15,034 nucleotides of DNA, taken from the NCBI GenBank assembly GCA_022827165.1, contig JAJDTN010000341.1, positions 1 through 15,034 on the forward strand, in the 5' to 3' direction. Below, one piece after another: positions 1 to 6,645 of the stretch. A program made the position numbers and the translations under genes. Positions within the stretch are counted from its first letter, which is position 1. Every line of letters starts with the position of its first letter. The stretch is from Candidatus Latescibacterota bacterium (GTDB taxonomy: Bacteria > Latescibacterota > UBA2968 > UBA8231). The notes beneath the pieces were generated by a model. That model was given only the letters and a program-made list of their open reading frames with translations. It had not been told where the DNA came from and searched no databases.

Positions 1-134
1 CATCCAGGAGGCCCAGAGACCCGAGCGCAGCGAGGGGCTCGCCAGCCCCACGAACCCACCCGAGGCGATAGCCCCACCAACCAAGCCCGGCGTCCGCGCC
101 GCCGAAGGCGCGGCCGGAGCCGCCGGCACCGCCC
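1..134 (+). repeat. Dispersed ~200-bp element, copy 1 (left part outside window)
   Basis: This is the right-hand two thirds of the repeat that is complete at 6365-6564 and 9406-9606; its left arm lies before the window. Positions 16-44 are identical over 29 bases to 6446-6474 and 9488-9516. The right arm is 86-134 and ends in GCCGGCACCGCCC, whose reverse complement nearly matches the left end of the complete copies (GGGCGGTGNCGG). Hairpins visible in it are CGAGC/GCTCG at the centre, CGGCG-TCCG-CGCCG in the right arm, and GCGGC-CGGA-GCCGC. It ends 17 bp beyond the stop codon of the minus-strand lipoprotein gene, so it would be transcribed into that operon's 3' end and could act as its terminator (inference). 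Confidence 0.8.
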
Positions 135-150
135 CCCGCCAGAACCCCCC

Positions 151-1140
151 TCACTCCCCGCACTCCCAGCACTCGCACCCCGAGCAGTCCGCGCTCCCCC
201 TCGCCCGCACGAAGAAACCGAAAGAGTCCACCGAGGCCGAGGCGAACAAACCGATCCCGTTTTCGACGTGGAACAGAGGCCGCTGAAAGGACTCGCCCGC
301 TTCCCCCGTGCCGCGATCGGCATCGATGTTGTCGGTCCGCACCAGGTCGTACCAGTTCCGGTCCACGGCGTAGAGCCTGACCTTGTAGCGGCCGGCGTAG
401 TAGATGCCGTCCCAGGGGACGTAGAGCTCGCCCTCCTCGGCGCGAAAGAGAGGGGAGGTGCTGTCGCGCTCCAGGTCGAACTCCTCCTCTTCCTCCTCGA
501 TCCAATCGCTGTCGAACAAGTACGGACTGGAGCTCTCGAGGTTGGACGTGGCGAACTGGTAGAACCCGGCCTCTCCGGCCTCCTCGAGTCGGGCGATCAG
601 CAGTCCCCGGATGTACTCCACCTGGTTCTCCCTGGCGTCGTAGACCTGCTCCCCGATTTCGGAGAACAGCCTGAGCTGCTGCAGCTCGGTCTCCAGGTCG
701 TCGTCGAGCCACACCAGCTCCTCGATGCGCAGCCGCGCCGGCGTCAGGGTCCGGGCGCGCACCACGGGAGCGTCACCGCTCGTCACCTGCAACTCATAGT
801 CGCGGCCGGGCTCCACGGGCGGCGCTCCGTCGGGGGCCAGGTAGCGCCCCGCCGTGGCCGGGTCCGGGCGGTACTCGAAGGAGGCGTCGCCGCTCCGGAT
901 CAGGACCTCGGCCCCGGTCAGACCGGTGGCCGCGGCCTCGTAGGGAACCCCGGGCGCCTCCGTGAGCCGCAGCATGACCGGCGGCAGCGGCGCGTCGACG
1001 ATCAGGGTCGCGTCGACCACGATGATCTCGTCCTCGGCGGGACCGAACAGCTGCCCGGGACCCCGGTTGGCCGCCAGGGGTCCGGGCGCGTCACAGGAGA
1101 GGAGCGGCACGAGAGCCAGAAGCGACAGGAATACGGGCAT
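151..1140 (-). CDS. Outer-membrane lipoprotein, DUF4249-like, partner of the TonB-dependent receptor
   Basis: This 329-aa exported protein begins with a short hydrophobic signal ending in LLSC, so Cys16 is a probable lipidation site. Residues about 36-130 look like the N-terminal beta-sandwich of DUF4249 proteins, a family commonly encoded directly after CarboxypepD_reg TonB-dependent receptors in the FCB group. Near the C-terminus, HVENGIGLFAS (291-301) resembles the N-x-x-G-G-x-G-x-F ending of that family. The start follows the receptor stop by 4 bp, so translation is probably coupled, and no strong Shine-Dalgarno is needed. The protein likely sits on the outer membrane beside the receptor and helps capture its unknown substrate (inference). 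Two oddities stand out: a run of six glutamates at 215-220, and a C-terminal CxxCxCxxC cluster (Cys319, 322, 324, 327) that I do not associate with DUF4249. The family call rests on pattern resemblance only. Confidence 0.72.
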   Translation of the reverse strand: MPVFLSLLALVPLLSCDAPGPLAANRGPGQLFGPAEDEIIVVDATLIVDAPLPPVMLRLTEAPGVPYEAAATGLTGAEVLIRSGDASFEYRPDPATAGRYLAPDGAPPVEPGRDYELQVTSGDAPVVRARTLTPARLRIEELVWLDDDLETELQQLRLFSEIGEQVYDARENQVEYIRGLLIARLEEAGEAGFYQFATSNLESSSPYLFDSDWIEEEEEEFDLERDSTSPLFRAEEGELYVPWDGIYYAGRYKVRLYAVDRNWYDLVRTDNIDADRGTGEAGESFQRPLFHVENGIGLFASASVDSFGFFVRARGSADCSGCECWECGE

Positions 1141-1144
1141 CGTC

Positions 1145-3700
1145 TCAGAACCTGAAGTCGAAGCCGAAGGTCGGCAGGATGGGCAGCATCTTCACAACGC
1201 TCGCCTCCCGGTCGGGATTCCCGGGATCGTACTGGATGAACCACTCGTTGCGGCGGCTGTAGAGATTGAAGACCTGCAGGTACCACTCGACCTCGGCGCC
1301 GAAGAGGCGCGACCGGCGCCGCACCCCGGCATCGAGGCGGTGGTAGGGCAGCAGCCGGGCGCTGTTGCGCGACGCCGCCAGGAACCGGTCCACGGGCCGG
1401 CCGGACGCCGGGTCGCGCAGGGTGTAGCGCGCCGCCGCCGGAGTGAAGGCCTGGCCCGTGCCGTAGACGAAGTTGGCCGTCCAGGTCCAGGGGCCCGAGC
1501 CGTACCTGGCGGTCAGCGAGAGGTCGTGCCGCCGGTCGTACTTGGGTGGAAAGGAGCGGCCCTCGTCGATCTCCGGGAATCTCCTCCGCGTCCATCCGAG
1601 GGTGTAGCCCAGCCAGCCGGTCAGGCGCCCGCGTCGTCTCTCGGCGAACACTTCCAGGCCGGTGGCGTATCCCTTCCCCCCGGTCTTGAAGATGTCCTCC
1701 GATGTCACCTCCTCGGCATTCTCCTCCTGGTCCTCGTCGAGGACCACCAGGTTGGTCAGGCCGGTGTAGTAGGACTCGACGGTGACCCGCCAGGTGACGG
1801 AGGGATCCCACTCCAGTCCCGAGACCACCTGGTAGGAGCGCCCCGGATCCACGGTCTCGTCGAGGGGGATCCAGAGGTTGCCGCTCTCGAAGCCTTCCGT
1901 CGACACCAGTTGAAGCAGTTGCTGGTAGCTTCCTCCGGCGAGCTTGAGGCGCCAGCCGTCGTGCAGGACGCGGCTGAGCGAGAGACGCGGATTCAGGGAC
2001 AGGCGTCGGCCTTCCTCGTAGAAGGTTCCGCGCAGACCCACCAAGGCCTCGGTCAGGGGCGTCACCTGCCAGTCGTCCTGGATGTAGGCCGACAGCAGAT
2101 AGGGACGGACGACCTGGTCCTCTTCGTACTCGTCGAAGCGCACCCCGTAGTCGAAGCGGAAGCGGGTGAGGTCGACACCGGCGCGCAGGGTGTGCTCGGG
2201 GGAGGCGAACCAGTCGAAGTCCCCCTTGAAGGTGACGTCCCGCACCTTGTTGCGGATCTCGACCGGGGTGCCGAAGAAGTCGATGATGATGTCGCTGTGG
2301 TACTTGGAATACAGGAGGATGGCGCGCCCGAAGAGCGCCGGCGAGAACAGGTGCGTCCAGCGCCCGGTGAGGGCGCGGTTGCCCCACTCGTTGCCGAAGG
2401 AGAGGGTGTTGTTGTCGGCGTCGGTGCTGTCGCTCAGCGAAATGTCGAGATGGTCCTCACCCCCGTAGGCGCTGATCATGAGGTTGTCGTCGGGGGTCAG
2501 CTGGGTGTTGATCTTGGCGTTGAGGTCGTAGAACCAGTAGCCCAGGTCGAGGCCGTCGGCGCTGCGGCCCACGGCCCGCAGCACCGGATCGATGTAGGTG
2601 CGCCTCCCGGCCACCATCCACGAGCCCTGGCCGAGGGGCCCCTCGCTCATGTAGCGGCTGGAGATCAGGCTGACGCCGCCGCTGTTGCTGAACCGGCGCC
2701 GGTTGCCGTCGCGGTTCTGGACGTCGAGGATGGCGCCGAGGTTGCCGCCGTAGCGGGCCGGGTAGGCCCCCTTGTAGAAGGTGACGTCCTTGATGGCATC
2801 CGGGTTGAAGGTGGAGAAGAAGCCGAAGGCGTGGGCCGGGTTGTAGAGCCGCACCTGGTCCAGCAGGATGCCGGTCTGGTCGGGTCCGCCGCCGCGCACG
2901 TAGAGGCCGCTGCTGAAGTCCGAAGCGCTCTGGACGCCGGGCAGCAGCTGCAGACTGCGCAGCAGGTCGGGCTCGCCCATGGCCGGCATCTTCCGCAGCG
3001 ACTTCATCGGCAGGACGACGACACTCGACTGCGGACTCAGCTCGTTCTCGACCCGGTCCGCCTCCGTCTTCACCACCACCGCCTCCAGCTCCAGGGACTC
3101 CCTGATCAGCTCGATGTCCCGGCGCAGTTCCTGGCCGGCGGCGAGCTGGAGGGTGTCCCGGTAAGCGGCGTAGCCGATGGAGGAGACGGTGATCACCCAG
3201 GTCCCGGCCGGAAGGCCCGGCAGAGCGTAGTAGCCGTCGACGTTGGTCAGGGTGCCCATCTGCTGGTCCCCGACCACGACCGAGGCATACGGCAGGTGCT
3301 CGCCGTCGCTGCGGTCGCGGACGAAACCGCTGAGGGTGGCCGGGCTCTTCGTCCGCCGGTCACCGGCCGCGGAGGGAACGACCGCGAGCTGTCCGTCGCT
3401 GGTTACGGCAAGTTCCGCGTCGGTCTCCTCCAACACGTAGGACAGGGCTTTGAGGGCGCTGACATCCTCCATCCTCACGGTCACCTTCTCGCCCACCGGA
3501 AGGCGGCTGCGGTTGTAGCTCAAGTCGAAGTCCCCCTTTGCCGCGATCGCCGCCAGCGCCGACTCGAGAGAGACGTTCTCGAGATCGACGGAAATCACGG
3601 TGAGAAGGGACTCCGGCGTCCGCGCCGACGAGGTGTCGTTCAGCGCGGCGGTGGCGACCGCCGCCAGCATCCAGATCACCCCTCCTCTCAATCGATCCAT
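1145..3700 (-). CDS. TonB-dependent outer-membrane receptor with STN signalling domain
   Basis: This 851-aa receptor takes up a substrate across the outer membrane using TonB energy. In order it has: a signal peptide (about 1-27); an STN/secretin-TonB short domain (about 32-110) that in FecA-type receptors contacts a FecR-type regulator; a CarboxypepD_reg-like beta-sandwich (about 123-205, with GTLTNVDGYYALPGLPAG); the plug (about 224-330, with LYVRGGGPDQTGILLDQVRL and YKGAYPARYGG); and a beta-barrel ending in FGFDFRF, with the terminal Phe typical of outer-membrane barrels. I start it at ATG 3700; a TTG lies one codon upstream. The ATG shares its A with the TGA of the FecR gene (TGATG), and GGGAGG lies about 12 nt before it, so translational coupling is likely. 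The substrate cannot be told from sequence. No SusD-like partner is present, and the partner instead is the DUF4249-like lipoprotein. Confidence 0.93.
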   Translation of the reverse strand: MDRLRGGVIWMLAAVATAALNDTSSARTPESLLTVISVDLENVSLESALAAIAAKGDFDLSYNRSRLPVGEKVTVRMEDVSALKALSYVLEETDAELAVTSDGQLAVVPSAAGDRRTKSPATLSGFVRDRSDGEHLPYASVVVGDQQMGTLTNVDGYYALPGLPAGTWVITVSSIGYAAYRDTLQLAAGQELRRDIELIRESLELEAVVVKTEADRVENELSPQSSVVVLPMKSLRKMPAMGEPDLLRSLQLLPGVQSASDFSSGLYVRGGGPDQTGILLDQVRLYNPAHAFGFFSTFNPDAIKDVTFYKGAYPARYGGNLGAILDVQNRDGNRRRFSNSGGVSLISSRYMSEGPLGQGSWMVAGRRTYIDPVLRAVGRSADGLDLGYWFYDLNAKINTQLTPDDNLMISAYGGEDHLDISLSDSTDADNNTLSFGNEWGNRALTGRWTHLFSPALFGRAILLYSKYHSDIIIDFFGTPVEIRNKVRDVTFKGDFDWFASPEHTLRAGVDLTRFRFDYGVRFDEYEEDQVVRPYLLSAYIQDDWQVTPLTEALVGLRGTFYEEGRRLSLNPRLSLSRVLHDGWRLKLAGGSYQQLLQLVSTEGFESGNLWIPLDETVDPGRSYQVVSGLEWDPSVTWRVTVESYYTGLTNLVVLDEDQEENAEEVTSEDIFKTGGKGYATGLEVFAERRRGRLTGWLGYTLGWTRRRFPEIDEGRSFPPKYDRRHDLSLTARYGSGPWTWTANFVYGTGQAFTPAAARYTLRDPASGRPVDRFLAASRNSARLLPYHRLDAGVRRRSRLFGAEVEWYLQVFNLYSRRNEWFIQYDPGNPDREASVVKMLPILPTFGFDFRF

Positions 3701-4758
3701 CAATCGCCCATGCCTCCCGGTTGCAGCAGGATCCGGCGGTCATCGCGTCGGCCGTCCAGTCCCGTAAGGACCGAGATCAGCTCGAGAACGTCCTCGAGAG
3801 ACTCCCCCTTGATGTACACGCTGAGCCGTTCGGCGGCCAGGGAGGTATCCTCGAGAGCGAACTGCACGCCGTACCAGCGTTCGAGCTGGAACAGGACGTC
3901 CCGCAACGGCGCGTCGTCGAAGAACGCTTCCCGGCGCATCCACCCCAGGTGCCTGTCGATATCGGCGGGGCTCGGTCCGGAGGGCGGACCGCTCTCGGTC
4001 AGGGTGCTCATCTGCCCGGGGCCGATCTCGACATCTCCCTTCTCCCGCCCGGAAAGGAAGGCCACCCGCCCTTCCGCCACGGCGACGGTGACCCTCTGTT
4101 CCGTCTCCCAGGCCCTGACGTTGAACCGGGTCCCGAGCACTTCGACCACCGCCCCGTCGAGGTGGACCCTGAACGGCCTGTCCGCGTCCGGCGCCACTTC
4201 GAAATACCCCTCGCCGCTGAGAAAGACCGAGCGGCCGTCGCCGCGGAAGCTCTCCGGGTAGCGCAGGGTGCTGCCGGCGTCGAGCCGGATCCGGGTTCCG
4301 TCGCTCAGGGTGAGCTCGTCGCTTGCGCTGCTCTCAACCGCCAGCGTCGACAGTCGAGCCGGGCGGGAAGACGGGTAGATCCCGGTCTCCTGGAATCCGT
4401 GGTACGCCAGCGAGGAGACGATGAGCAGGGCCGCCGCGGCCGCACAGTACCGGGCGAGCTTCGGCTGCGGCTGAAGCCACTCGACAAGGCGCCTGCCGAC
4501 CCCGCGACGGCCGGGGTGCTGAACCGCTCCGGACCCCGCGGCCATCCAGGTCTTCCCGGCGAGTTCGTCCCACAGCCTGTCTACATCAGAGGGGCGGGCC
4601 GGCGGCTCCGGGGTATCCCACAAGGAGCGCATGAAGCGGGTGAGGCGCTGTCTTTCAGGATCCGAGGCGATCGCCGACTCGACCTCCGCCTTCTCCTCTT
4701 CAGTGCACTCGCCGGACAGGTACCGCGCCAGCAAGGCCCAGTCGGACGGCTTGTTCAC
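3700..4758 (-). CDS. FecR-family anti-sigma/signal-transducing regulator
   Basis: A single-pass inner-membrane regulator of 352 aa that relays receptor occupancy to the ECF sigma factor. The N-terminal cytoplasmic part starts with the family-typical DWALLARYLSGECTEEE. A transmembrane helix (about 102-120, YCAAAAALLIVSSLAYHG) is followed by the periplasmic FecR domain (about 136-236, with LSDGTRIRLDAGSTLRYPESF-like strands, GEGYFEV and VEVLGTRFNVRA). A C-terminal DUF4974 domain (about 270-345) resembles the STN fold. I chose the GTG at 4758, 4 bp after the preceding stop, because it places the family motif at residue 7. An in-frame ATG at 4815 would add 19 residues and overlap the upstream gene by 53 bp. 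No clear Shine-Dalgarno precedes either start. The gene overlaps the receptor start by one base. Confidence 0.9.
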   Translation of the reverse strand: MNKPSDWALLARYLSGECTEEEKAEVESAIASDPERQRLTRFMRSLWDTPEPPARPSDVDRLWDELAGKTWMAAGSGAVQHPGRRGVGRRLVEWLQPQPKLARYCAAAAALLIVSSLAYHGFQETGIYPSSRPARLSTLAVESSASDELTLSDGTRIRLDAGSTLRYPESFRGDGRSVFLSGEGYFEVAPDADRPFRVHLDGAVVEVLGTRFNVRAWETEQRVTVAVAEGRVAFLSGREKGDVEIGPGQMSTLTESGPPSGPSPADIDRHLGWMRREAFFDDAPLRDVLFQLERWYGVQFALEDTSLAAERLSVYIKGESLEDVLELISVLTGLDGRRDDRRILLQPGGMGD

Positions 4759-4762
4759 AATG

Positions 4763-5440
4763 TCAGAAACGCAGCGAAAGCCTCGCCCCGAGACGGCCCT
4801 GCTCGATATCCGCATCGGGATTCAGGCTCAACTCATAGCCCGTTGCCTTGCCGTACTTGTACCTCACTGCGTCCCTCTTGCGCTCGATCGTCTTTATGCC
4901 GTCGACGAGGTCGTGCAACAACTGACCCACCAGCAATCCTGCTCCCAGAGCCACCAATGCAGCTCCGGCCCCCTCGGCTTTGCGCTCGAGCTCTTTCAGC
5001 CGGTAGGTATACACTCCGCCTTCTTCCTCGACAGGGATCTTCTCATATCGCACTACCTCACCGCTTGTTCCTTCTATGTCGACGGTTTCAAAGTCCGTCT
5101 TTTTCCAGGCATTCTCTTTCCCGTCGAGCATGGCTGCTCCGAGCAGAATGGAAGCGCCTCCCAGTGCGGCGGCCCCGACATGCATCCACCCTTCTCTCCT
5201 TTCACCGGCGTAGAAGTGCAGCGCCCCGGGGATCGGCACGGACATCAAGGCCAGGCCGACGCCCAGTCTGCGATTGGCGTCGGTGTATTCCTCGAGGGTC
5301 ATCCCGGGCGGAACCGGCCAGATGGGGGCCTCGTTGAGCACGTCCCCTCCACTGTTGACCCCGTCTGCAGCGGATCCTTCGCCGGGGTACAGCATGAAGG
5401 CGCAAGACAGCAGGGTGAATGTTCCGATGGTCCTTTTCAT
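4763..5440 (-). CDS. Secreted/membrane protein of unknown function between sigma factor and FecR
   Basis: A 225-aa protein that I cannot assign to a characterised family. It has a signal peptide (about 1-24, ending EGSA) and then two close glycine/alanine-rich hydrophobic stretches (about 57-79 with PIPGALHFYAGERREG, and 86-105). A charged stretch follows, then a third hydrophobic segment (147-172), and the C-terminus ends GARLSLRF. The P-G-A-x-H-F-Y-A-G pattern recalls DUF5683/TM2-type proteins (PGxGqfYxG), which is only a resemblance. I start at ATG 5440, where the signal peptide begins, with GGAG about 10 nt upstream; a longer frame reaches 5533 but puts 31 unlikely residues first. Sigma/FecR pairs are usually adjacent, so an extra exported protein between them may be part of the sensing or envelope function. 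It sits 4 bp before FecR and 112 bp after the sigma gene. Confidence 0.7.
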   Translation of the reverse strand: MKRTIGTFTLLSCAFMLYPGEGSAADGVNSGGDVLNEAPIWPVPPGMTLEEYTDANRRLGVGLALMSVPIPGALHFYAGERREGWMHVGAAALGGASILLGAAMLDGKENAWKKTDFETVDIEGTSGEVVRYEKIPVEEEGGVYTYRLKELERKAEGAGAALVALGAGLLVGQLLHDLVDGIKTIERKRDAVRYKYGKATGYELSLNPDADIEQGRLGARLSLRF

Positions 5441-5529
5441 CAGCCGGATCTCCGGTTCAGAGGGAAGCAACATGTGAGCAGAGCAATCATCTGTACAACC
5501 CCCGAGGGAGCCAATACCCTGACAAGGAA

Positions 5530-5548
5530 CCACCGGAGGCGGCGGTGG
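5530..5548 (-). terminator. Weak hairpin after the sigma gene (possible attenuator)
   Basis: Just past the sigma-factor stop, CCACCG and CGGTGG can pair around a 7-nt loop. On the minus strand the stem is followed by TTCCTTGT, which is only partly T-rich. It could reduce read-through into the rest of the operon, but a 6-bp stem without a real T-tract is weak evidence. Confidence 0.22.
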
Positions 5549-5552
5549 GGAT

Positions 5553-6104
5553 TCAGAGAAAGTGCGAGAGGCGGTGGCGCAGGAATTTCAGGGCCCGCCC
5601 CATCTGGGTCTCGACCGTCTTGATGGAGACACCCTGGACTTCGGCGATTTCGGCATAGGTCAGGCGGTCGAACCGGTTCATCGTAAAGACGATCCGGGTC
5701 CTCTCGGGGAGCGCCGCAATCGCCTCCGCAAAGCCGTCGGCAAGTTCACTTCCCTGTCGTTCCTCCTCGGGGGTCTTCTGGCGAGGCAGCGCCTGTTCCA
5801 CATCTGCCGCGCTCCGGCGCTCCACTTCACCGTGTCGCAGATGCTTCAGCGCCCGGTTTCTCGCCGCTGCATACAGATAGGTCCTGACGTTCATCTCAGA
5901 ATCCAGACGCGGCCTGTTCGACCACACGGCGAGGAAGAGATCCTGGACCAGGTCCTCCGCTATGGATGTATCCCCCACGTAACGGCGGACGAAGCGCACC
6001 AGGGGCTGGCAGTAGAAGCGGAACAGTCTTTCGAAGGCCGCTCCATCGCCCAGCCGGATCTTCCGGATCCATTCCCGCTCCGTCCTTGTCTGATCGATCT
6101 TCAT
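5553..6104 (-). CDS. ECF RNA polymerase sigma factor (FecI/RpoE-like)
   Basis: A 183-aa sigma-70 family factor with only regions 2 and 4, which should direct RNA polymerase to this operon or a linked regulon when released by the FecR protein. Region 2 is about 21-90 (FERLFRFYCQPLVRFVRRY; core-binding DLVQDLFLAVW at 51-61; RTYLYAAARNRALKHLR). Region 4 is about 122-178 (LPERTRIVF, then the helix-turn-helix TYAEIAEVQGVSIKTVETQM). The start is one of two adjacent ATGs (6107 or 6104). The second sits 7 nt after AGGA, the better spacing, so I use it. A longer frame to 6314 is open only because the DNA is GC-rich, and its extra residues do not look like sigma factor. The gene is first in the minus-strand cluster that holds FecR and the receptor. 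Confidence 0.92.
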   Translation of the reverse strand: MKIDQTRTEREWIRKIRLGDGAAFERLFRFYCQPLVRFVRRYVGDTSIAEDLVQDLFLAVWSNRPRLDSEMNVRTYLYAAARNRALKHLRHGEVERRSAADVEQALPRQKTPEEERQGSELADGFAEAIAALPERTRIVFTMNRFDRLTYAEIAEVQGVSIKTVETQMGRALKFLRHRLSHFL

Positions 6105-6119
6105 CATTATGTCCTGCGG

Positions 6120-6134
6120 CCGGCGAGCCGCCGG
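6120..6134 (-). promoter_or_regulatory. Inverted repeat upstream of sigma-factor start
   Basis: CCGGCG and CGCCGG are perfect 6-bp arms around a 3-bp centre, just upstream of the AGGA ribosome-binding site of the sigma gene. This could be an operator or a leader hairpin that limits translation. I see no convincing -35/-10 pair for the sigma gene, and in such GC-rich DNA a site like this can occur by chance. Confidence 0.22.
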
Positions 6135-6284
6135 ACCGAGCAAGCGGTATACGTGATCCCGGCCCGCGACCCGGCCAGCCTCGGCCTCGGGGAGACCCGG
6201 AGTTCGGCTTCTACGACGAGCTGGAGTCGGGTTGCCGCCCGCCCCACGAACCTGCGCAAGGCCCATGGCGTGGCGCCGGACTGA
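6121..6284 (+). pseudogene. Decayed 3' end of an unidentified plus-strand gene
   Basis: Protein-like codon use (G/C third positions) runs on the plus strand, but the frame that shows it changes twice. The segments read AVYVIPARDPASLGLG, then DPEFGFYDELESG one frame over, then AARPTNLRKAHGVAPD before a TGA at 6282-6284 in the first frame. I read this as the tail of a gene truncated near 6121 and carrying compensating frameshifts. I do not recognise the family. It lies upstream of the minus-strand sigma gene, so it is not that gene's coding sequence. Confidence 0.3.
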
Positions 6285-6310
6285 CCGCCGGTTCAGGTCC
6301 CCTGCAGGCG

Positions 6311-6336
6311 CCACCCCGCAAACACAAGGCGGGTGG
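6311..6336 (+). other. Strong hairpin 3' of the gene remnant
   Basis: CCACCC(c)GC pairs with GCGGGTGG around a 9-nt A-rich loop: 8 pairs with one bulge. It starts 27 nt after the remnant's stop codon, where a terminator would be expected, but no T-tract follows on either strand. It may be a relic terminator or simply a stable hairpin. Confidence 0.3.
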
Positions 6337-6364
6337 TGACTGGCCCCCCGGGTCAGGTTCCCCA

Positions 6365-6564
6365 GGGCGGTGTCGGCGGCGCAGGCCGCGCCGAGCGGCG
6401 CATTACGCCGGGGGGGTCAACAACTGTCCTCATCCCGGAGGCCCAGAGACCCGAGCGCAGCGAGGGGCTCGCCAACCCACCGAATCCGCCCCTGGCGATA
6501 GCTCCCCCAACCATGCCCGGCGTACGCGCCGTCGAAGGCGCGGCCGGAGCCGCCGACGCCGCCC
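6365..6564 (+). mobile_element. MITE-like repeat, copy 2 (complete, 200 bp)
   Basis: A complete copy of the dispersed element. The outer 16 bases are GGGCGGTGTCGGCGGC on the left, and the reverse complement on the right is GGGCGGCGTCGGCGGC (one mismatch). The inverted match continues inward: left arm 6365-6412 and right arm 6516-6564 agree at about 40 of 48 positions by hand alignment. The ~100-bp centre contains the 29-base block (6446-6474) shared by all copies. The left arm matches that of copy 3 at 46 of 48 positions. There is no open frame that looks like a transposase and no clear target-site duplication. Open frames crossing it are GC-rich artefacts. A mobile non-autonomous element fits best; a structured regulatory or terminator repeat is the alternative. 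Confidence 0.75.
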
Positions 6565-6609
6565 CCTCGCGGGAGTTCCCTACCCCCAATGACTCCAGGC
6601 CCTGGCCGC

Positions 6610-6638
6610 TTGACAATCATTCCGTGACGGATTATCCA
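6610..6638 (+). promoter_or_regulatory. Candidate sigma-70 promoter for the ATPase gene (possibly leaderless)
   Basis: A perfect TTGACA (6610-6615) is followed after 17 bp by TATCCA (6633-6638, a 3/6 match to the -10). Transcription would start about 6645, right at the ATG at 6646, which predicts a leaderless mRNA; the AAGG lies only one base from the ATG, too close to serve as a normal Shine-Dalgarno. A small inverted repeat, CCAGG-C-CCTGG (6595-6605), lies just before the -35. Confidence 0.4.
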
Positions 6639-6645
6639 TCAAGGC

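Noticed and set aside
962..4261. A 1099-codon open frame on the plus strand
   Set aside because: It lies opposite the receptor, FecR and lipoprotein genes, whose minus-strand frames have clear domains. Stop-free antisense frames are expected in DNA this GC-rich, and its product has low-complexity Val/Gly/Ala/Glu composition without motifs.
6365..6564. Target-site duplication around the element
   Set aside because: Flanks (TTCCCCA before, CCTCGCG after; for copy 3 CGCCCCG and CCAGAAG) show no shared short repeat that I can defend.
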